The notes under the pieces are model-generated. The model was not told the DNA's origin. It saw nothing but the letters and a program-made list of their open reading frames with translations, and searched no databases. 64,000 nucleotides of DNA from Gemmatimonadota bacterium (lineage in GTDB: Bacteria; Gemmatimonadota; Gemmatimonadetes; Gemmatimonadales; Gemmatimonadaceae): NCBI GenBank assembly GCA_021299375.1, contig JAJTGR010000011.1, positions 134,617 through 198,616 on the forward strand. Direction: 5' to 3'. The translations under genes and the position numbers were made by a program. Positions 36,143-45,571 of this stretch are shown one piece after another (position 1 is the stretch's first letter; each line of letters begins with the position of its first letter).

Positions 36143-36637
36143 ATGCCCATCGCGTTGTATCGTATCGATGATCGCCTCATCCACGGCCAGGTCGTCGTGG
36201 GGTGGGGACAACCGCTCGAACTCCGGTTCATCGTGCTCGTCGACGACGAGGTGGCGGTGAGCGAGTGGGAGCAGGAGTTGTACCGCATGGGTGTGCCGCC
36301 GGAGATGACGGTCTATTTCACGACGGTGGACGCCGCGGCCTCCCTGCTCGCCACGTGTGCGCGAGATCCGGCCCCGGGCATCGTGCTCGTCGGCGACATC
36401 GGGACCATGGGTCGCCTCGTCGAGGCGGCGCCGGGTCGGATCGCGGCGGTGAACGTGGGTGGCGTACACCACGCCCCCGGCCGGACGGGGCGGTTGCGCT
36501 ACGTGTTCCTCACCCCCGCCGAGGAGCAGGGGCTGCGCGACCTGGCGGCGCACGGAGTCGAAGTGACGGCGCAGGACGTCCCGTCGGCGCGTCCGGTCCC
36601 GCTGGCCGAGTTGCTGGCCAGCACGACGGGCGGCTGA
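36143..36637 (+). CDS. PTS EIIB component, mannose/sorbose type
   Basis: 164 residues. It begins with the family signature ALYRIDDRLIHGQVVVGW with the phosphorylated His at residue 14. The remaining alternating alpha/beta pattern, with NVGGVHHAPG in the second half, matches EIIB-Man. It transfers phosphate from EIIA to the incoming sugar at the membrane. The ATG follows the EIIA stop by 48 nt. The TGATG junction overlaps the EIIC start. Preservation of both catalytic histidines suggests a working phosphorelay. Confidence 0.9.
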   Translation: MPIALYRIDDRLIHGQVVVGWGQPLELRFIVLVDDEVAVSEWEQELYRMGVPPEMTVYFTTVDAAASLLATCARDPAPGIVLVGDIGTMGRLVEAAPGRIAAVNVGGVHHAPGRTGRLRYVFLTPAEEQGLRDLAAHGVEVTAQDVPSARPVPLAELLASTTGG

Positions 36638-37350
36638 TGGACTGGGTGACCCGCGTGGCAGACGTCGTGCCAGTCGCTCTGCTGGCCGGCCTGGTGGGCC
36701 TCGACGTCGTGAGCTTTCCGCAGGCCATGCTGTCGCGGCCCATCGTGGGGGCGGCGCTGGGGGGCGCCCTGGCTGGGTCACCTGCATCCGGACTCGTCTG
36801 CGGCGTGGCCCTGGAGTGCTTGGCGCTCGAGTCGTTGCCGGTCGGGGCGTCGCGCTACCCGGAGTGGGGGAGCGCATCGGTCGTGGCCGGGGCGCTGGCC
36901 ACGGTCGGGGCGACGTCGCAGGCCCACCTCCCCGCAGTCGGTGCGTTTTCCGTGGCCGTGCTGGTGGGGATTGTCGCCGCGTGGATCGGTGGCTGGACGA
37001 TGGTGCAGCATCGCCAGTTGATCGCCCGGGTCGCCCGCCCGCGGCTTGGCCAACTGGCCGCCGGGTCGCGCAGCACGGTGATCGGCTTGCAGGTGTTTGG
37101 CATGACGGCCGATCTCGGACGTGGTACACTGCTGGGGGCGCTGCTGTATCTCGTCGGCCACCCCGTGGCGATGACCGTCCATGCCCGCTGGCGCGTACCG
37201 GAAGACCTCACCCGCGCTGTCGTGGTTACCGCGGTGGCGGCGGTCGCCGCGTCCGCGGTGTGGAAGGATTTCCATGCCATCAGCGGTACGCGGCGCCTGT
37301 TCGCCGTGTCGCTCGCGCTGGGGACGCTCGTGGTGGTGCTCCGTGCCTGA
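36637..37350 (+). CDS. PTS EIIC component, mannose type (permease)
   Basis: 237 residues, highly hydrophobic with about six to eight membrane segments and short loops. EIIC-Man features are visible: GLDVVSFPQAMLSRPIVGAALGGALAG at the N-terminus and VALECLALESLPVGASRYPEWG near residue 55, a conserved cytoplasmic/substrate loop. It forms the sugar channel with EIID. ATG 36637 overlaps the EIIB TGA by one base. The end overlaps EIID GTG by 8 nt. Confidence 0.85.
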   Translation: MDWVTRVADVVPVALLAGLVGLDVVSFPQAMLSRPIVGAALGGALAGSPASGLVCGVALECLALESLPVGASRYPEWGSASVVAGALATVGATSQAHLPAVGAFSVAVLVGIVAAWIGGWTMVQHRQLIARVARPRLGQLAAGSRSTVIGLQVFGMTADLGRGTLLGALLYLVGHPVAMTVHARWRVPEDLTRAVVVTAVAAVAASAVWKDFHAISGTRRLFAVSLALGTLVVVLRA

Positions 37351-38176
37351 CCTCCGGCCCGATGAACAGTCGGGGCCAGCCGGTACGGGCGGGCAGCCGC
37401 CCACCGGTGTGGGTACGGCACCTCGGCTTCCCGCTGCGGTTCATGGCGCGGTCCTCCTGCGAACGTTTGCCCTGCAGGGGTCGTGGAACTACGAGATCCT
37501 CATTGGGAATGGGATCGGGTTCTGCGTGGAGCCCGCCCTGCGGCGCCTGCCGGGTGGGATCGACGGCCAGCCGTATCGCGAGGCGCTGGCGCGTCAGTCG
37601 GCGTACTTCAACGCGCACCCCTACCTGGCGGGGCTCGCGATCGGCGCATTCGCCCGGGCGGAGCTCGAGCAGGTGGCCCCCGCCCGCATCGAGCGATTCC
37701 GCACGGCGCTGTGCGGGCCGCTCGGCAGCGTCGGGGACCGCCTCGTGTGGGCCGCGTGGTTGCCAGCCTGCTCGCTGCTGGCGATTCTGCTGTTCGGGCT
37801 GGGCTGGCCCCCGCTTGGAGTCGTGGCCGCCTTCCTGATACTCTACAACATCGGGCACGTGGGGCTGCGGGACTGGGCGCTGCGGGCCGGATGGCACTAC
37901 GGGCTCCGCGTGGCCACGGCGCTCGGGCATCCGGTGCTCCAGCACGGGCCGCGCTACATTGGTCGGGTGGCGGCGGTGCTCGGGGGATTGGCGCTCCCGT
38001 TGGCCGTCCATCGGGCTATCGGTGGTGGATCGCCGCTCGCGCCCATTCCGATCGGTGTGGCGGTGGTCACCCCGCTGCTGGCAGTGCTCCTCGTGCGATT
38101 GCAGGGCCGCGCCGAGGGGTGGCGCGTCGTCCTGCTGTTGCTCGCGGCCTTCGTCCTCTACTCGGTGGTCCGTTGA
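37343..38176 (+). CDS. PTS EIID component, mannose type
   Basis: 277 residues. After a ~30-residue polar N-terminus, LLRTFALQGSWNYEILIGNGIGF matches the EIID-Man signature (QGSFNYERMQ-like), followed by FNAHPYLAGLAIGAFARAEL. Several membrane helices follow, and the C-terminus is hydrophobic. EIID completes the EIIC-EIID membrane complex. It overlaps EIIC upstream, and its TGA overlaps the HPr ATG, which points to strict co-translation of the PTS proteins. Confidence 0.87.
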   Translation: MPDLRPDEQSGPAGTGGQPPTGVGTAPRLPAAVHGAVLLRTFALQGSWNYEILIGNGIGFCVEPALRRLPGGIDGQPYREALARQSAYFNAHPYLAGLAIGAFARAELEQVAPARIERFRTALCGPLGSVGDRLVWAAWLPACSLLAILLFGLGWPPLGVVAAFLILYNIGHVGLRDWALRAGWHYGLRVATALGHPVLQHGPRYIGRVAAVLGGLALPLAVHRAIGGGSPLAPIPIGVAVVTPLLAVLLVRLQGRAEGWRVVLLLLAAFVLYSVVR

Positions 38177-38442
38177 TGGCTGAACGATCCGTCCAAATCG
38201 TGAACAAGCACGGGCTCCACGCCCGGCCGGCTGCCGAAATGGTCAAGGCAGCCTCCCGCTTCAAGAGCGACATCACCATCTCCCGCGATGACCTCGAGGT
38301 CAACGGCAAGTCCATCATGGGGGTCATGATGCTTGCCGCCGAGTACGGCGCCACGATCACGCTGCGGGCCACAGGGCCCGACGCGGAGGATGCGCTCGCG
38401 GCGCTCACCGCGCTCGTGTCGGCGCGCTTCGGGGAGACCTAG
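38176..38442 (+). CDS. ptsH: Phosphocarrier protein HPr
   Basis: 88 residues. His15 in KHGLHARPA accepts phosphate from EI for the sugar relay, and Ser46 in NGKSIMGVMM is the HprK target. Both regulatory and catalytic sites are intact, so this HPr can join both circuits. Length and fold match the family. Start ATG 38176 overlaps EIID; the stop TAG overlaps the EI GTG by one base. Confidence 0.95.
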   Translation: MAERSVQIVNKHGLHARPAAEMVKAASRFKSDITISRDDLEVNGKSIMGVMMLAAEYGATITLRATGPDAEDALAALTALVSARFGET

Positions 38443-40178
38443 TGCTCTCGGTGCTCCGCGGCATTCCCGCCTCGCCGGGAATCGTCGTGGGCCCCGTGCA
38501 TCTGCTGCGCTGGGAGGTCCCCGAAGTCCGCCACCGCCTGATTCACGACAGCGCCATTGACGCCGAGATCGCGCGCCTGCACGCGGCGTTCGAGCGTACG
38601 CGCGAGCGCCTGCGGCACATCCGCGCGCGCACCGAGGCGCAGGCGGGTCCCGAGGAAGCGGCCATCTTCGATGTGCAGCTGGGCATCCTCGACGACCACG
38701 AGCTCGCCGCCAACGTCACCGCGCTCATCCGGCAGAACCTCGGGGCCGAAAAGGCCTTCGACATCGTGCTGCTCGAATGGCGACAGCACTTCGGCCGCCA
38801 CACCTCGCCGATGTTGCGGGAAAAGGTGGGTGACCTCACGGACGTACATATTCGGGTGCTGTCGATCCTGCTCGACCTGCCGGACCATGATCCGGTCGAC
38901 GTCCCGCGCGGCAGCAACACCATTCTCGTCACGCACGACCTCACGCCGTCCCTGACGATGCAGCTCGATCGGGCGTGCATCGCGGCCATCGCCACGGAGG
39001 CCGGCACGGCCACGGCCCATGTGGCCATTCTGGCGCGGTCGCTCGGGCTCCCCGCCGTGGTCGGCCTGCGTCAGGCGCTCTCGGCGCTGCACGGGGGCGA
39101 AGTGGCGATCCTCGATGGGGCCGAGGGCACCCTGCTCATCGCGCCCACGGAGGACGAGATCGACGAGGCCCGACGGCGTGTCGCGGAGGAAGCGGGGCGC
39201 GCCGATGTGCTGCGGGAACTGGCCCACAGCGAGCCGGTCACGCAGGACGGTACGCGGGTGATTGTTCGGGCCAATGTCGACATCCCCGAGGAAGCGGAGC
39301 TGGGTGCCACGAGCGGCGCCGACGGCGTGGGGCTCATGCGCACCGAGTTCCTTGTGGTCGGCCGCACCACGATGCCCGATGAAGACGAGCAGTACCGGGC
39401 CTACAAACGGGTCGTGCAGGCGTTCGGCGGGCGCCCGGTGATCATCCGGACGTTCGATGTCGGTGGCGACAAGCTGCCCGTCGGCGGCTTCCCGACCGAA
39501 GCCAATCCGTTCCTTGGCTGGCGCGCCATTCGCATGTGCCTTGACGAAAGCGACCTGTTCAAGGTGCAGCTCCGGGCGATGCTGCGCGCGGCGGTCCATG
39601 GCGACCTGCGCATCATGCTGCCGCTGGTCGTGACCGTCGACGAAGTGCGCGAGACTCGGCAGCTGATTGGTGAGGCCGTCGAAGAACTCGCCGCCCGCCG
39701 GGTGCCGTTTCGGGCCGACGTACCCCTTGGCGTCATGGTGGAGACCCCGGCGGCCGCCGTCGCGAGCGATACCCTCGTGCGCGACGTCGACTTCTTCAGC
39801 ATCGGGTCGAATGACCTCGTGCAGTACACGCTGGCGGTGGACCGGGGCAACGCCAACCTCGCCCCGCGCTTCACGCCCTTCCACCCGGCGGTCCTGCGCC
39901 TCATGGGGCAGGTGCAGGCCACGGGGGCCGCCAACGGCATCGACGTCTGCGTCTGCGGTGAGATGGCGTCCCAGCCGCTCGCGGTCTTTGCGCTGCTGGG
40001 ATTGGGGCTGCGCCAGCTCAGCGTCGCGCCGCGTGCGGTGGCGGACGTGAAGCGCGTGATCCGCGGTATCCGTCTCGAGGTCGCGCACGAGGCGGCCCAG
40101 GCGGCGCTGGCCACCCATACGGCGCGCGAAGCAGAAACCCTCCTCCGGCGTCGGTTGCGCGCAGAGCTCGACCGCTAA
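38442..40178 (+). CDS. ptsI: PTS enzyme I (phosphoenolpyruvate-protein phosphotransferase)
   Basis: 578 residues. The N-terminal HPr-binding and phosphohistidine domains are followed by [21 protein letters not shown] with the active His193. The C-terminal PEP-binding TIM barrel has [39 protein letters not shown] and VCGEMASQP, which carries the catalytic Cys. It transfers phosphate from PEP to HPr. All motifs are intact; the only small change is the usual Ser before the active His (SH) being Ala. The gene closes the PTS unit; metK follows after 46 nt. Confidence 0.95.
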   Translation: MLSVLRGIPASPGIVVGPVHLLRWEVPEVRHRLIHDSAIDAEIARLHAAFERTRERLRHIRARTEAQAGPEEAAIFDVQLGILDDHELAANVTALIRQNLGAEKAFDIVLLEWRQHFGRHTSPMLREKVGDLTDVHIRVLSILLDLPDHDPVDVPRGSNTILVTHDLTPSLTMQLDRACIAAIATEAGTATAHVAILARSLGLPAVVGLRQALSALHGGEVAILDGAEGTLLIAPTEDEIDEARRRVAEEAGRADVLRELAHSEPVTQDGTRVIVRANVDIPEEAELGATSGADGVGLMRTEFLVVGRTTMPDEDEQYRAYKRVVQAFGGRPVIIRTFDVGGDKLPVGGFPTEANPFLGWRAIRMCLDESDLFKVQLRAMLRAAVHGDLRIMLPLVVTVDEVRETRQLIGEAVEELAARRVPFRADVPLGVMVETPAAAVASDTLVRDVDFFSIGSNDLVQYTLAVDRGNANLAPRFTPFHPAVLRLMGQVQATGAANGIDVCVCGEMASQPLAVFALLGLGLRQLSVAPRAVADVKRVIRGIRLEVAHEAAQAALATHTAREAETLLRRRLRAELDR

Positions 40179-40224
40179 TACCGTTCGCTCAGTCAACAAC
40201 TCACCCTTTTCCCGAGCGCATTGC

Positions 40225-41397
40225 GTGGCCGATCGTCATCTCTTTACGTCGGAGTCCGTCACCGAAGGGCATCCGGACAAGATCGCCGACCAGATCTCCG
40301 ATGCCGTCCTCGACGCCATCCTGACCGAGGATCCGGCGGCGCGCGTCGCCTGTGAGACGCTGGTCACCACCGGGCTGGCCGTCATCGCCGGTGAGATCAC
40401 GACCTCGGCCTACGTGCACCTGCCGGAGATCGTGCGGCAGACCATCGACGCGATCGGCTACAACGATGCGCAGTTCGGCTTCGACGCCAAGACCTGCGCC
40501 GTGATGAGCACCATCGACCGCCAGTCGCCCGATATCGCGCAGGGCGTGGACACCGGTGGCGCGGGCGATCAGGGCATGATGTTCGGCTACGCCACGGACG
40601 AGACGCCCGAGTTCATGCCGCTGCCCATCCAGTTGGCGCATGCGCTCACGCACCGCCTGTCGGTGCTGCGCAAGGACGGCACGCTCCCCTGGCTCCGTCC
40701 CGACGGCAAGGCGCAAGTGAGCGTGGTCTACGAAGACCACCTCCCGGTGGCCGTCGACACCGTGGTCATCTCCACGCAGCATGACGAGAAGGTGTCCAAC
40801 ACCCGGCTCCGCCGCGCCATCCTCGATGACGTGATCCATGCGGTCCTGCCGGCGGAATTCGTGGGCCGCAAGCTCAAGACGCACATCAACCCCACCGGCC
40901 GCTTCGTGATCGGTGGGCCGCAGGGCGATGCCGGCCTCACCGGACGCAAGATCATCGTCGACACCTACGGCGGCATGGGACGCCACGGCGGTGGCGCCTT
41001 CAGTGGCAAGGATCCCTCCAAGGTCGACCGCTCGGCGTGCTACGCCGCCCGCTGGGTGGCGAAGAACATCGTCGCCGCCAGGCTTGCCAAGCGCTGCGAG
41101 GTACAGGTCGCCTACGCCATTGGCGTCGCCGAGCCGGTGTCGGTGTACGTGCAGACGTTCGGTACCGGGGAGGTGCCCGACCGCGTCATCGAAGCGGCGG
41201 TCAACGAGGTGTTCGACCTGACACCGCGCGGCATCAGCAAGGCGCTCGACCTGCGCAAGCCCATCTACCGCGCCACCGCCGCCTACGGGCACTTCGGGCG
41301 CAAGCCCGAAACCATCGGGCGCGGCAGCAAGGCGCGCACCACGTTCACGTGGGAGCGCACGGATCAGGTGGCGGCGCTCAAGCGCGCCATTCGCTGA
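40225..41397 (+). CDS. metK: S-adenosylmethionine synthetase
   Basis: 390 residues; makes SAM from methionine and ATP. Signature runs: [29 protein letters not shown] (~113-124) and [17 protein letters not shown] with the catalytic Lys and Asp. The C-terminal domain is complete ([23 protein letters not shown]). Length is typical. GTG 40225 gives the normal start ([11 protein letters not shown]). No SAM riboswitch is visible in the short gap upstream, so it may be read through from the PTS operon. The sequence preceding the next gene has no clear terminator. Confidence 0.97.
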   Translation: MADRHLFTSESVTEGHPDKIADQISDAVLDAILTEDPAARVACETLVTTGLAVIAGEITTSAYVHLPEIVRQTIDAIGYNDAQFGFDAKTCAVMSTIDRQSPDIAQGVDTGGAGDQGMMFGYATDETPEFMPLPIQLAHALTHRLSVLRKDGTLPWLRPDGKAQVSVVYEDHLPVAVDTVVISTQHDEKVSNTRLRRAILDDVIHAVLPAEFVGRKLKTHINPTGRFVIGGPQGDAGLTGRKIIVDTYGGMGRHGGGAFSGKDPSKVDRSACYAARWVAKNIVAARLAKRCEVQVAYAIGVAEPVSVYVQTFGTGEVPDRVIEAAVNEVFDLTPRGISKALDLRKPIYRATAAYGHFGRKPETIGRGSKARTTFTWERTDQVAALKRAIR

Positions 41398-41499
41398 CCG
41401 CATGTATCGCGTACGCCTCTGCTCGGTGTTGGTGGCTCGCGTGGCACCGGGACGGTGCGGGTCCGCGTCGATGGGCCGCCGTCATCAGGAGGTCGTGTG

Positions 41500-42009
41500 A
41501 TGGTGGAAGTGGTCGTCGCCCGACTCGGTATCGACAGCGCGTCCGGGGGCTACGTCGTGATCCTGCGCGAGCGCGCGGGGCATCGGGTCCTGCCCATCTG
41601 GATCGGCCAGCCGGAGGCGCTGTCCATCGCCGAACAGCTGAACCAGATCCGGCGGGAACGCCCGCTGACGCACGATCTCTGCAAGGCGCTCATCACGGGA
41701 CTCGGCGGAACCCTCCGCCGAGTCACCATTACGCGCGTCGAGAAGAACACCTACTTTGCCGAACTCCAGATTGCCGGTCCCGGCGGCGTCGTCGAGGTCG
41801 ATGCGCGCCCGTCGGACAGCATCGCCATCGCCCTGCGACTCTCGGCGCCGATCTACGCCCAGGCGTCGCTGCTGGCGGAGCTGGACGGCGACGACGATGA
41901 GGCGCCGGATCTGCCGGCGACCCCGCCCGAGGGTGAGCTGACGTCCGATCAGCTCAAGGCGTATCTCGAGCGGCTCCGTCCCGAAGACTTCGGGAAATTC
42001 TCGCCCTGA
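41500..42009 (+). CDS. DUF151 / bifunctional nuclease-family protein
   Basis: 169 residues. The N-terminal ~130 residues match the bifunctional nuclease (BFN, DUF151) domain: MVEVVVARLGIDSASGGYVVILRE, LPIWIGQPEALSIAEQL, and RPSDSIAIALRLSAPIYA. The biochemical role of bacterial members is uncertain; plant BFN proteins show RNase/DNase activity (family knowledge). The last ~40 residues form an acidic, Pro-rich tail (ELDGDDDEAPDLP). ATG 41500 has an AGGAGG site 8 nt upstream. It starts 102 nt after metK; that gap contains a small GCACCG/CGGTGC hairpin but no gene. Confidence 0.82.
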   Translation: MVEVVVARLGIDSASGGYVVILRERAGHRVLPIWIGQPEALSIAEQLNQIRRERPLTHDLCKALITGLGGTLRRVTITRVEKNTYFAELQIAGPGGVVEVDARPSDSIAIALRLSAPIYAQASLLAELDGDDDEAPDLPATPPEGELTSDQLKAYLERLRPEDFGKFSP

Positions 42010-42027
42010 TCCCGTGTCGGTCCGCTG

Positions 42028-43257
42028 ATGTCACCTCGTCTTGAGACCGTGCGGCGGTCGTGGTGCGCGCTGCTGCTCGGCGTTGCTGCGTCGTTGATGG
42101 TCGCCGCGTCCGTGGCGGCCCAAGCGGTCACCCCCTCGACGCGTACCGTCGAGGGCCGGGTCCGGCGCCCCATGGGTGAACGAGGCGACTCCACCGGGAT
42201 GGGCCCCACGCGCGGCGTGTGGGTGACGCTGCATCGGGTGGCCCGCGATTCCGCCGGCCCGATCGATTCGGTGCGTACCGACGAGGCGGGGCGGTATCGC
42301 TTCCGCTACCAGCCCTGGGGGACCAGCGACGCCGTCTATTTCGCGTCCACCACCTTCGGCGGCATCGCCTACTTCACCGCGCCGTTGCGCACGCAGAACG
42401 CCTCGGGCGACGACGCCGAGATCACGGTCTTCGATACGACGTCACGGACCTTTCCGATGTCGATCAAGGGGCGTCACCTGATCGTCAGCAAGTCCGACTC
42501 GACGGAGATGCGCACCGTCATCGAAGTGTTCGAGGTGTCGAACGACAGCCTCTCCACGCTGGTGGCGGCCGACGGGGACGCGCCGGCACCGACATGGAGC
42601 ATGGGCGTCCCCGCTGCGGCCCGGGACCTGCGCGCGAACGAGGGCGAGATCTCCCCCGAGGCCTTCGTGGCCCAGCCTGGTCGGGTGTCGGTGTTCGCGC
42701 CCATCGCGCCCGGCGTCAAGCAGATCGCCTTCTCCTACAAGCTGCCGAACAGCAGCTTCCCGCTTGCCCTGCGCAGCGAAGGTGGTGCGGTGGTCTTCGA
42801 GGTGCTGCTGGAGGAGCCGCAGGGGACGGTGAAGGCCGAGGGCTTCACCGCCGTCGACCCGGTCACCCTCGAGGGGCGGAACTTCCGCCGCTTTCTGGCG
42901 CAGGATGTGAGGCCCGATGTGCCACTCGTCATCGACCTGCCCTCGTCGGCGACGCCCGGGCGCAACCTCTACATCGCCGGGCTGCTGGTCGCCGTCGGCT
43001 TCCTGATGATGCTGGCCCTCACCCGTTCGATGCAGCGTGCCGCGAGCAAGCGCGGCACGGTCGCGCCCACGCTGCGTCCCCGGGAGCCGGTCATACCCAT
43101 CGCCGATCGTCTGGCGCAGGAAATCGCGGCCCTGGATGCGACCTTTGCGCGACAGGAATCGCCGTCCGAGTCCGTGCGCATCGCGTACCAGCAGCGACGC
43201 GCGGAACTGAAGGACGCGCTGGCGCAAGCGCTTGCCGGCCTTCCGGTGGAACAATAA
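42028..43257 (+). CDS. Secreted and membrane-anchored protein with carboxypeptidase-like beta domain
   Basis: 409 residues. A signal peptide (cut near SVAAQA, ~32) precedes a carboxypeptidase-regulatory-like domain (RTVEGRVRRPMGERG to ~125). A beta-rich middle and one transmembrane helix (about 314-332: LYIAGLLVAVGFLMMLAL) follow, then a basic, helical cytoplasmic C-terminus of ~75 residues that could form a short coiled coil. It should face the periplasm and be anchored in the inner membrane. Function unknown. It starts 18 nt after the DUF151 gene. The end of the gene overlaps a candidate promoter of the cobalamin operon. Confidence 0.75.
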   Translation: MSPRLETVRRSWCALLLGVAASLMVAASVAAQAVTPSTRTVEGRVRRPMGERGDSTGMGPTRGVWVTLHRVARDSAGPIDSVRTDEAGRYRFRYQPWGTSDAVYFASTTFGGIAYFTAPLRTQNASGDDAEITVFDTTSRTFPMSIKGRHLIVSKSDSTEMRTVIEVFEVSNDSLSTLVAADGDAPAPTWSMGVPAAARDLRANEGEISPEAFVAQPGRVSVFAPIAPGVKQIAFSYKLPNSSFPLALRSEGGAVVFEVLLEEPQGTVKAEGFTAVDPVTLEGRNFRRFLAQDVRPDVPLVIDLPSSATPGRNLYIAGLLVAVGFLMMLALTRSMQRAASKRGTVAPTLRPREPVIPIADRLAQEIAALDATFARQESPSESVRIAYQQRRAELKDALAQALAGLPVEQ

Positions 43258-43260
43258 GTT
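43232..43260 (+). promoter_or_regulatory. Candidate promoter of the cobalamin operon
   Basis: TTGCCG (43232-43237), a 17-nt spacer, then TAAGTT (43255-43260), which includes the stop codon of the upstream gene. The match to sigma-70 elements is moderate. The predicted start, about 43267, would place the whole riboswitch in the leader. Confidence 0.4.
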
Positions 43261-43285
43261 CGCCATGTCGCACATTCGGTGCGAC

Positions 43286-43490
43286 GACAACTGACGACGC
43301 GCGCGGGACACGGAAGCCGGTGCAAGGCCGGCGCGGCCCCGCCACTGTATCGGGTTGCATCGCGACGTCGGGGTACGACCCGGCGCTCACGATGACGGCA
43401 TCACTCGGGAAACCACTGATCCGCGGATCGGGAAGGTGAGTGACGCCGGGCGCGCACGCGCCACCCGCAGCCAGGAGACGACCCGCGCTC
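43286..43490 (+). ncRNA. Cobalamin (B12) riboswitch
   Basis: The conserved cobalamin-aptamer core is plainly visible. GAAGCCGGTGCAAGGCCGG (43313-43331) is followed by a C-rich CGGCCCCGCCACTGT, then TCGGGAAGG and finally the B12 box GCAGCCAGGAGAC (43467-43479). The order and spacing match the adenosylcobalamin-type leader, and the next five genes encode cobalamin uptake functions. Exact ends are estimates. A 7-bp hairpin (43267-43285) sits just upstream and may end the previous gene or belong to the outer helix. Confidence 0.93.
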
Positions 43491-43567
43491 ATTCCTTGAC
43501 GAAGACCCTCGAGGGGGGGCTCGCGCAATCGTGGTGCCGATCTCTTGCATCGGTACCATGTGTGCCC

Positions 43568-43595
43568 GGGCGTCTTCTCGTGGGAGAGGACGCCC
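43568..43595 (+). promoter_or_regulatory. Expression-platform hairpin covering the btuF ribosome-binding site
   Basis: A 12-bp stem with one wobble pair (43568-43579 with 43584-43595, loop GTGG) holds the Shine-Dalgarno GAGAGGA in its right arm, 8 nt before the GTG at 43599. Sequestration of that site would repress translation when cobalamin is bound. The downstream GTTTCC is too weak to prefer a pure transcription terminator. Confidence 0.65.
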
Positions 43596-43598
43596 ATC

Positions 43599-44567
43599 GT
43601 GTTTCCTCACCCACGATACCGACGCCGTGCGTACTGCCGTCTGCTGCCGTTCCTTGGCGGTGTGCTCGGCGCATGCACGGAGTCGCCATCGGTGCGCACC
43701 GACTCCACGTCAGTGCCGCCTGGCGCGGCGCGCGCGCTCACGCCCGCCGACACCGATGACTTTGGCGCACCACTGCCCATCGATGCGCGCTACGCGACGC
43801 GGGTCGTGTCGCTCAATCCCACCGCCACCGAAGCGATCTTCGCGATGGGCGCCGGGGCGACGGTGGTGGGGCGTTCACGGTGGGATGAGTTTCCGGCCGA
43901 GGCGCGCGCCGTTCCTGCCGTTGGCGACGGCATCCGGCCGGCCGTCGAGACGGTCCTCGCGCAGCGCCCGTCGCTGGTGATCCTGTACGCCACGGCCGAG
44001 AACCGCGCGGCCGCGGAGCAGCTTGCCCGGGCGGGCGTCCGTACGCTGGCGGTGCGCGTCGATCGCATCGCGCAGTTTCACGCGCTGGTGCGCACCCTCG
44101 GCGTGGCGTTGGGTGTCGAGCAGCGGGCACGCGCGGTGAGTGACTCCATACGCGGCACGCTCGACCGGGTGCAACGGCTCACCGCCGCACTGCCCGCAGC
44201 AGCCCGGCCACGCGTGGTGTGGCCGGTCTGGACGACGCCACCCATGGTGGTCGGCGGTGGCAGCTATCTCGATGAACTGCTCACCATCGCCGGGGCCGAC
44301 AACGTCTTTCATGACGTGGCTCTGCCGTCGCCGTCGGTGAGCATCGAGGAGATCGTGCGCCGCGCGCCCCGGTTCGTCGTCACCAGCGCCAGGCAGTCCG
44401 CGGCGCTGCGGGCCAATGCCACGTGGCGTGTGCTCCCGGCCATCAGCCGGCAGCAGTTCGTCATCGAAGATCCAGCCATCACGGGTCGGCCATCGGTCGT
44501 GCTGGGCATGGCCGCCACGCAGCTTGCGCGCGCGCTGCATCCGACCCTCGCCGACTCGCTGCCGTGA
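43599..44567 (+). CDS. btuF: Cobalamin ABC transporter substrate-binding lipoprotein (BtuF type)
   Basis: 322 residues. The N-terminus has a lipobox GVLGAC after a short hydrophobic run. The mature protein is a class III binding protein: VVSLNPTATEAIFAMGAG, RPSLVILYA, and GGGSYLDELLTIAGADNVFHD are typical of FecB/BtuF. It should catch cobalamin in the periplasm and feed BtuCD. GTG 43599 is chosen because its ribosome-binding site is inside the hairpin that follows the riboswitch; an upstream in-frame start would fall in the aptamer-platform region. Stop overlaps the permease GTG. Confidence 0.88.
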   Translation: MFPHPRYRRRAYCRLLPFLGGVLGACTESPSVRTDSTSVPPGAARALTPADTDDFGAPLPIDARYATRVVSLNPTATEAIFAMGAGATVVGRSRWDEFPAEARAVPAVGDGIRPAVETVLAQRPSLVILYATAENRAAAEQLARAGVRTLAVRVDRIAQFHALVRTLGVALGVEQRARAVSDSIRGTLDRVQRLTAALPAAARPRVVWPVWTTPPMVVGGGSYLDELLTIAGADNVFHDVALPSPSVSIEEIVRRAPRFVVTSARQSAALRANATWRVLPAISRQQFVIEDPAITGRPSVVLGMAATQLARALHPTLADSLP

Positions 44568-45571
44568 GCGGCTCGGTGACCCGGCCGCAGGGCCGACGGT
44601 CGTGGGCGTGGAGCGGCGGGGTCGTACTGCTGCTGCTCGTGAGTCTTGTCGGCCTCGCAATCGGTGCCGTTGCGTTGCCGCCGTCGGCCATTCTCGATGC
44701 GCTGCAGGGGCAAGGCGATGCGGCGACCATCTCCATTGTGCGGATGCTCCGCGCTCCACGCGTAGCCTTGGCGGCCCTCGTCGGCGCGGGGCTGTCCATC
44801 AGCGGCGGTGCATTGCAGGGTACACTGCGCAACCCACTCGCCGAACCCTACTTGCTGGGCGTGTCGGGCGGTGCAGCGGTCGGTGCCGTGCTGGCCATGG
44901 CCCTCGGCATCCACGGACCGATGTGGCTGACGGCCTCGGCGTTTGGCGGTGCGGCATGCGCCACGCTCGTGGTGACCGGGCTCGCTCGCGTTGTGGGCGG
45001 CTCAGGCGACACACGACTCCTGCTCATGGCGGGCGTCGTCGTTGGTGCCTTCGCCAACGCGGCCATTCTCGTGGCCCTTGCCGATGCACCGCCAGATCGA
45101 CTGCGCGGCGCCCTGTGGTGGATGATGGGCTCTGCGGCCGACGCCTCATGGGCCTCGGTAGGGCGCAGCGGTGCGGCCGTCGTGCTCTTCGGGGGCCTGC
45201 TCGTCTGGCGGGCCCGCGAGCTCGATGTGCTGGCCCTCGGCAGTGAACCCGCGGCGGCGCTTGGCGTGGATGTCGACCGGGCCGCGCGCCGGATCTTCTT
45301 GCTCGCCAGTTGGCTGGCGGCCGCCACCGTGGCGGCGGCAGGGCTCGTCGGGTTCGTCGGCCTCGTGGTACCCAACCTCGCCCGAGCACTTGGCGCGCGG
45401 CGGCATCGGCCGATGATGCTGATGTCCGCGCTGTATGGTGCCACATTGCTCGTGGCCGCCGACGTGCTCGCGCGCACCGTACGCGCGCCGGCCGAGTTGC
45501 CGCTCGGCGCGGTGACCGCGCTGATCGGGGTCCCGTTCTTCCTGGTGCGCCTGCGCAAGGTGGTACCATGA
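44564..45571 (+). CDS. btuC: Cobalamin ABC transporter permease (FecCD family)
   Basis: 335 residues with about ten hydrophobic segments. FecCD-family markers are present: LRAPRVALAALVGAGLSISGGALQGTLRNPLAEPYLLGVSGGAAVGA, the VVAGVFANA-like core, and GFVGLVVPNLARAL, which contacts the ATPase. It forms the inner-membrane channel. GTG 44564 overlaps the btuF TGA (GTGA), and the stop overlaps the btuD ATG. The substrate (cobalamin) is inferred from the riboswitch and neighbours. Confidence 0.92.
   Translation: MSGSVTRPQGRRSWAWSGGVVLLLLVSLVGLAIGAVALPPSAILDALQGQGDAATISIVRMLRAPRVALAALVGAGLSISGGALQGTLRNPLAEPYLLGVSGGAAVGAVLAMALGIHGPMWLTASAFGGAACATLVVTGLARVVGGSGDTRLLLMAGVVVGAFANAAILVALADAPPDRLRGALWWMMGSAADASWASVGRSGAAVVLFGGLLVWRARELDVLALGSEPAAALGVDVDRAARRIFLLASWLAAATVAAAGLVGFVGLVVPNLARALGARRHRPMMLMSALYGATLLVAADVLARTVRAPAELPLGAVTALIGVPFFLVRLRKVVP

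Noticed and set aside
40179..40224. SAM riboswitch before metK
   Set aside because: Only 46 nt separate ptsI and metK, and no aptamer-like core is visible.
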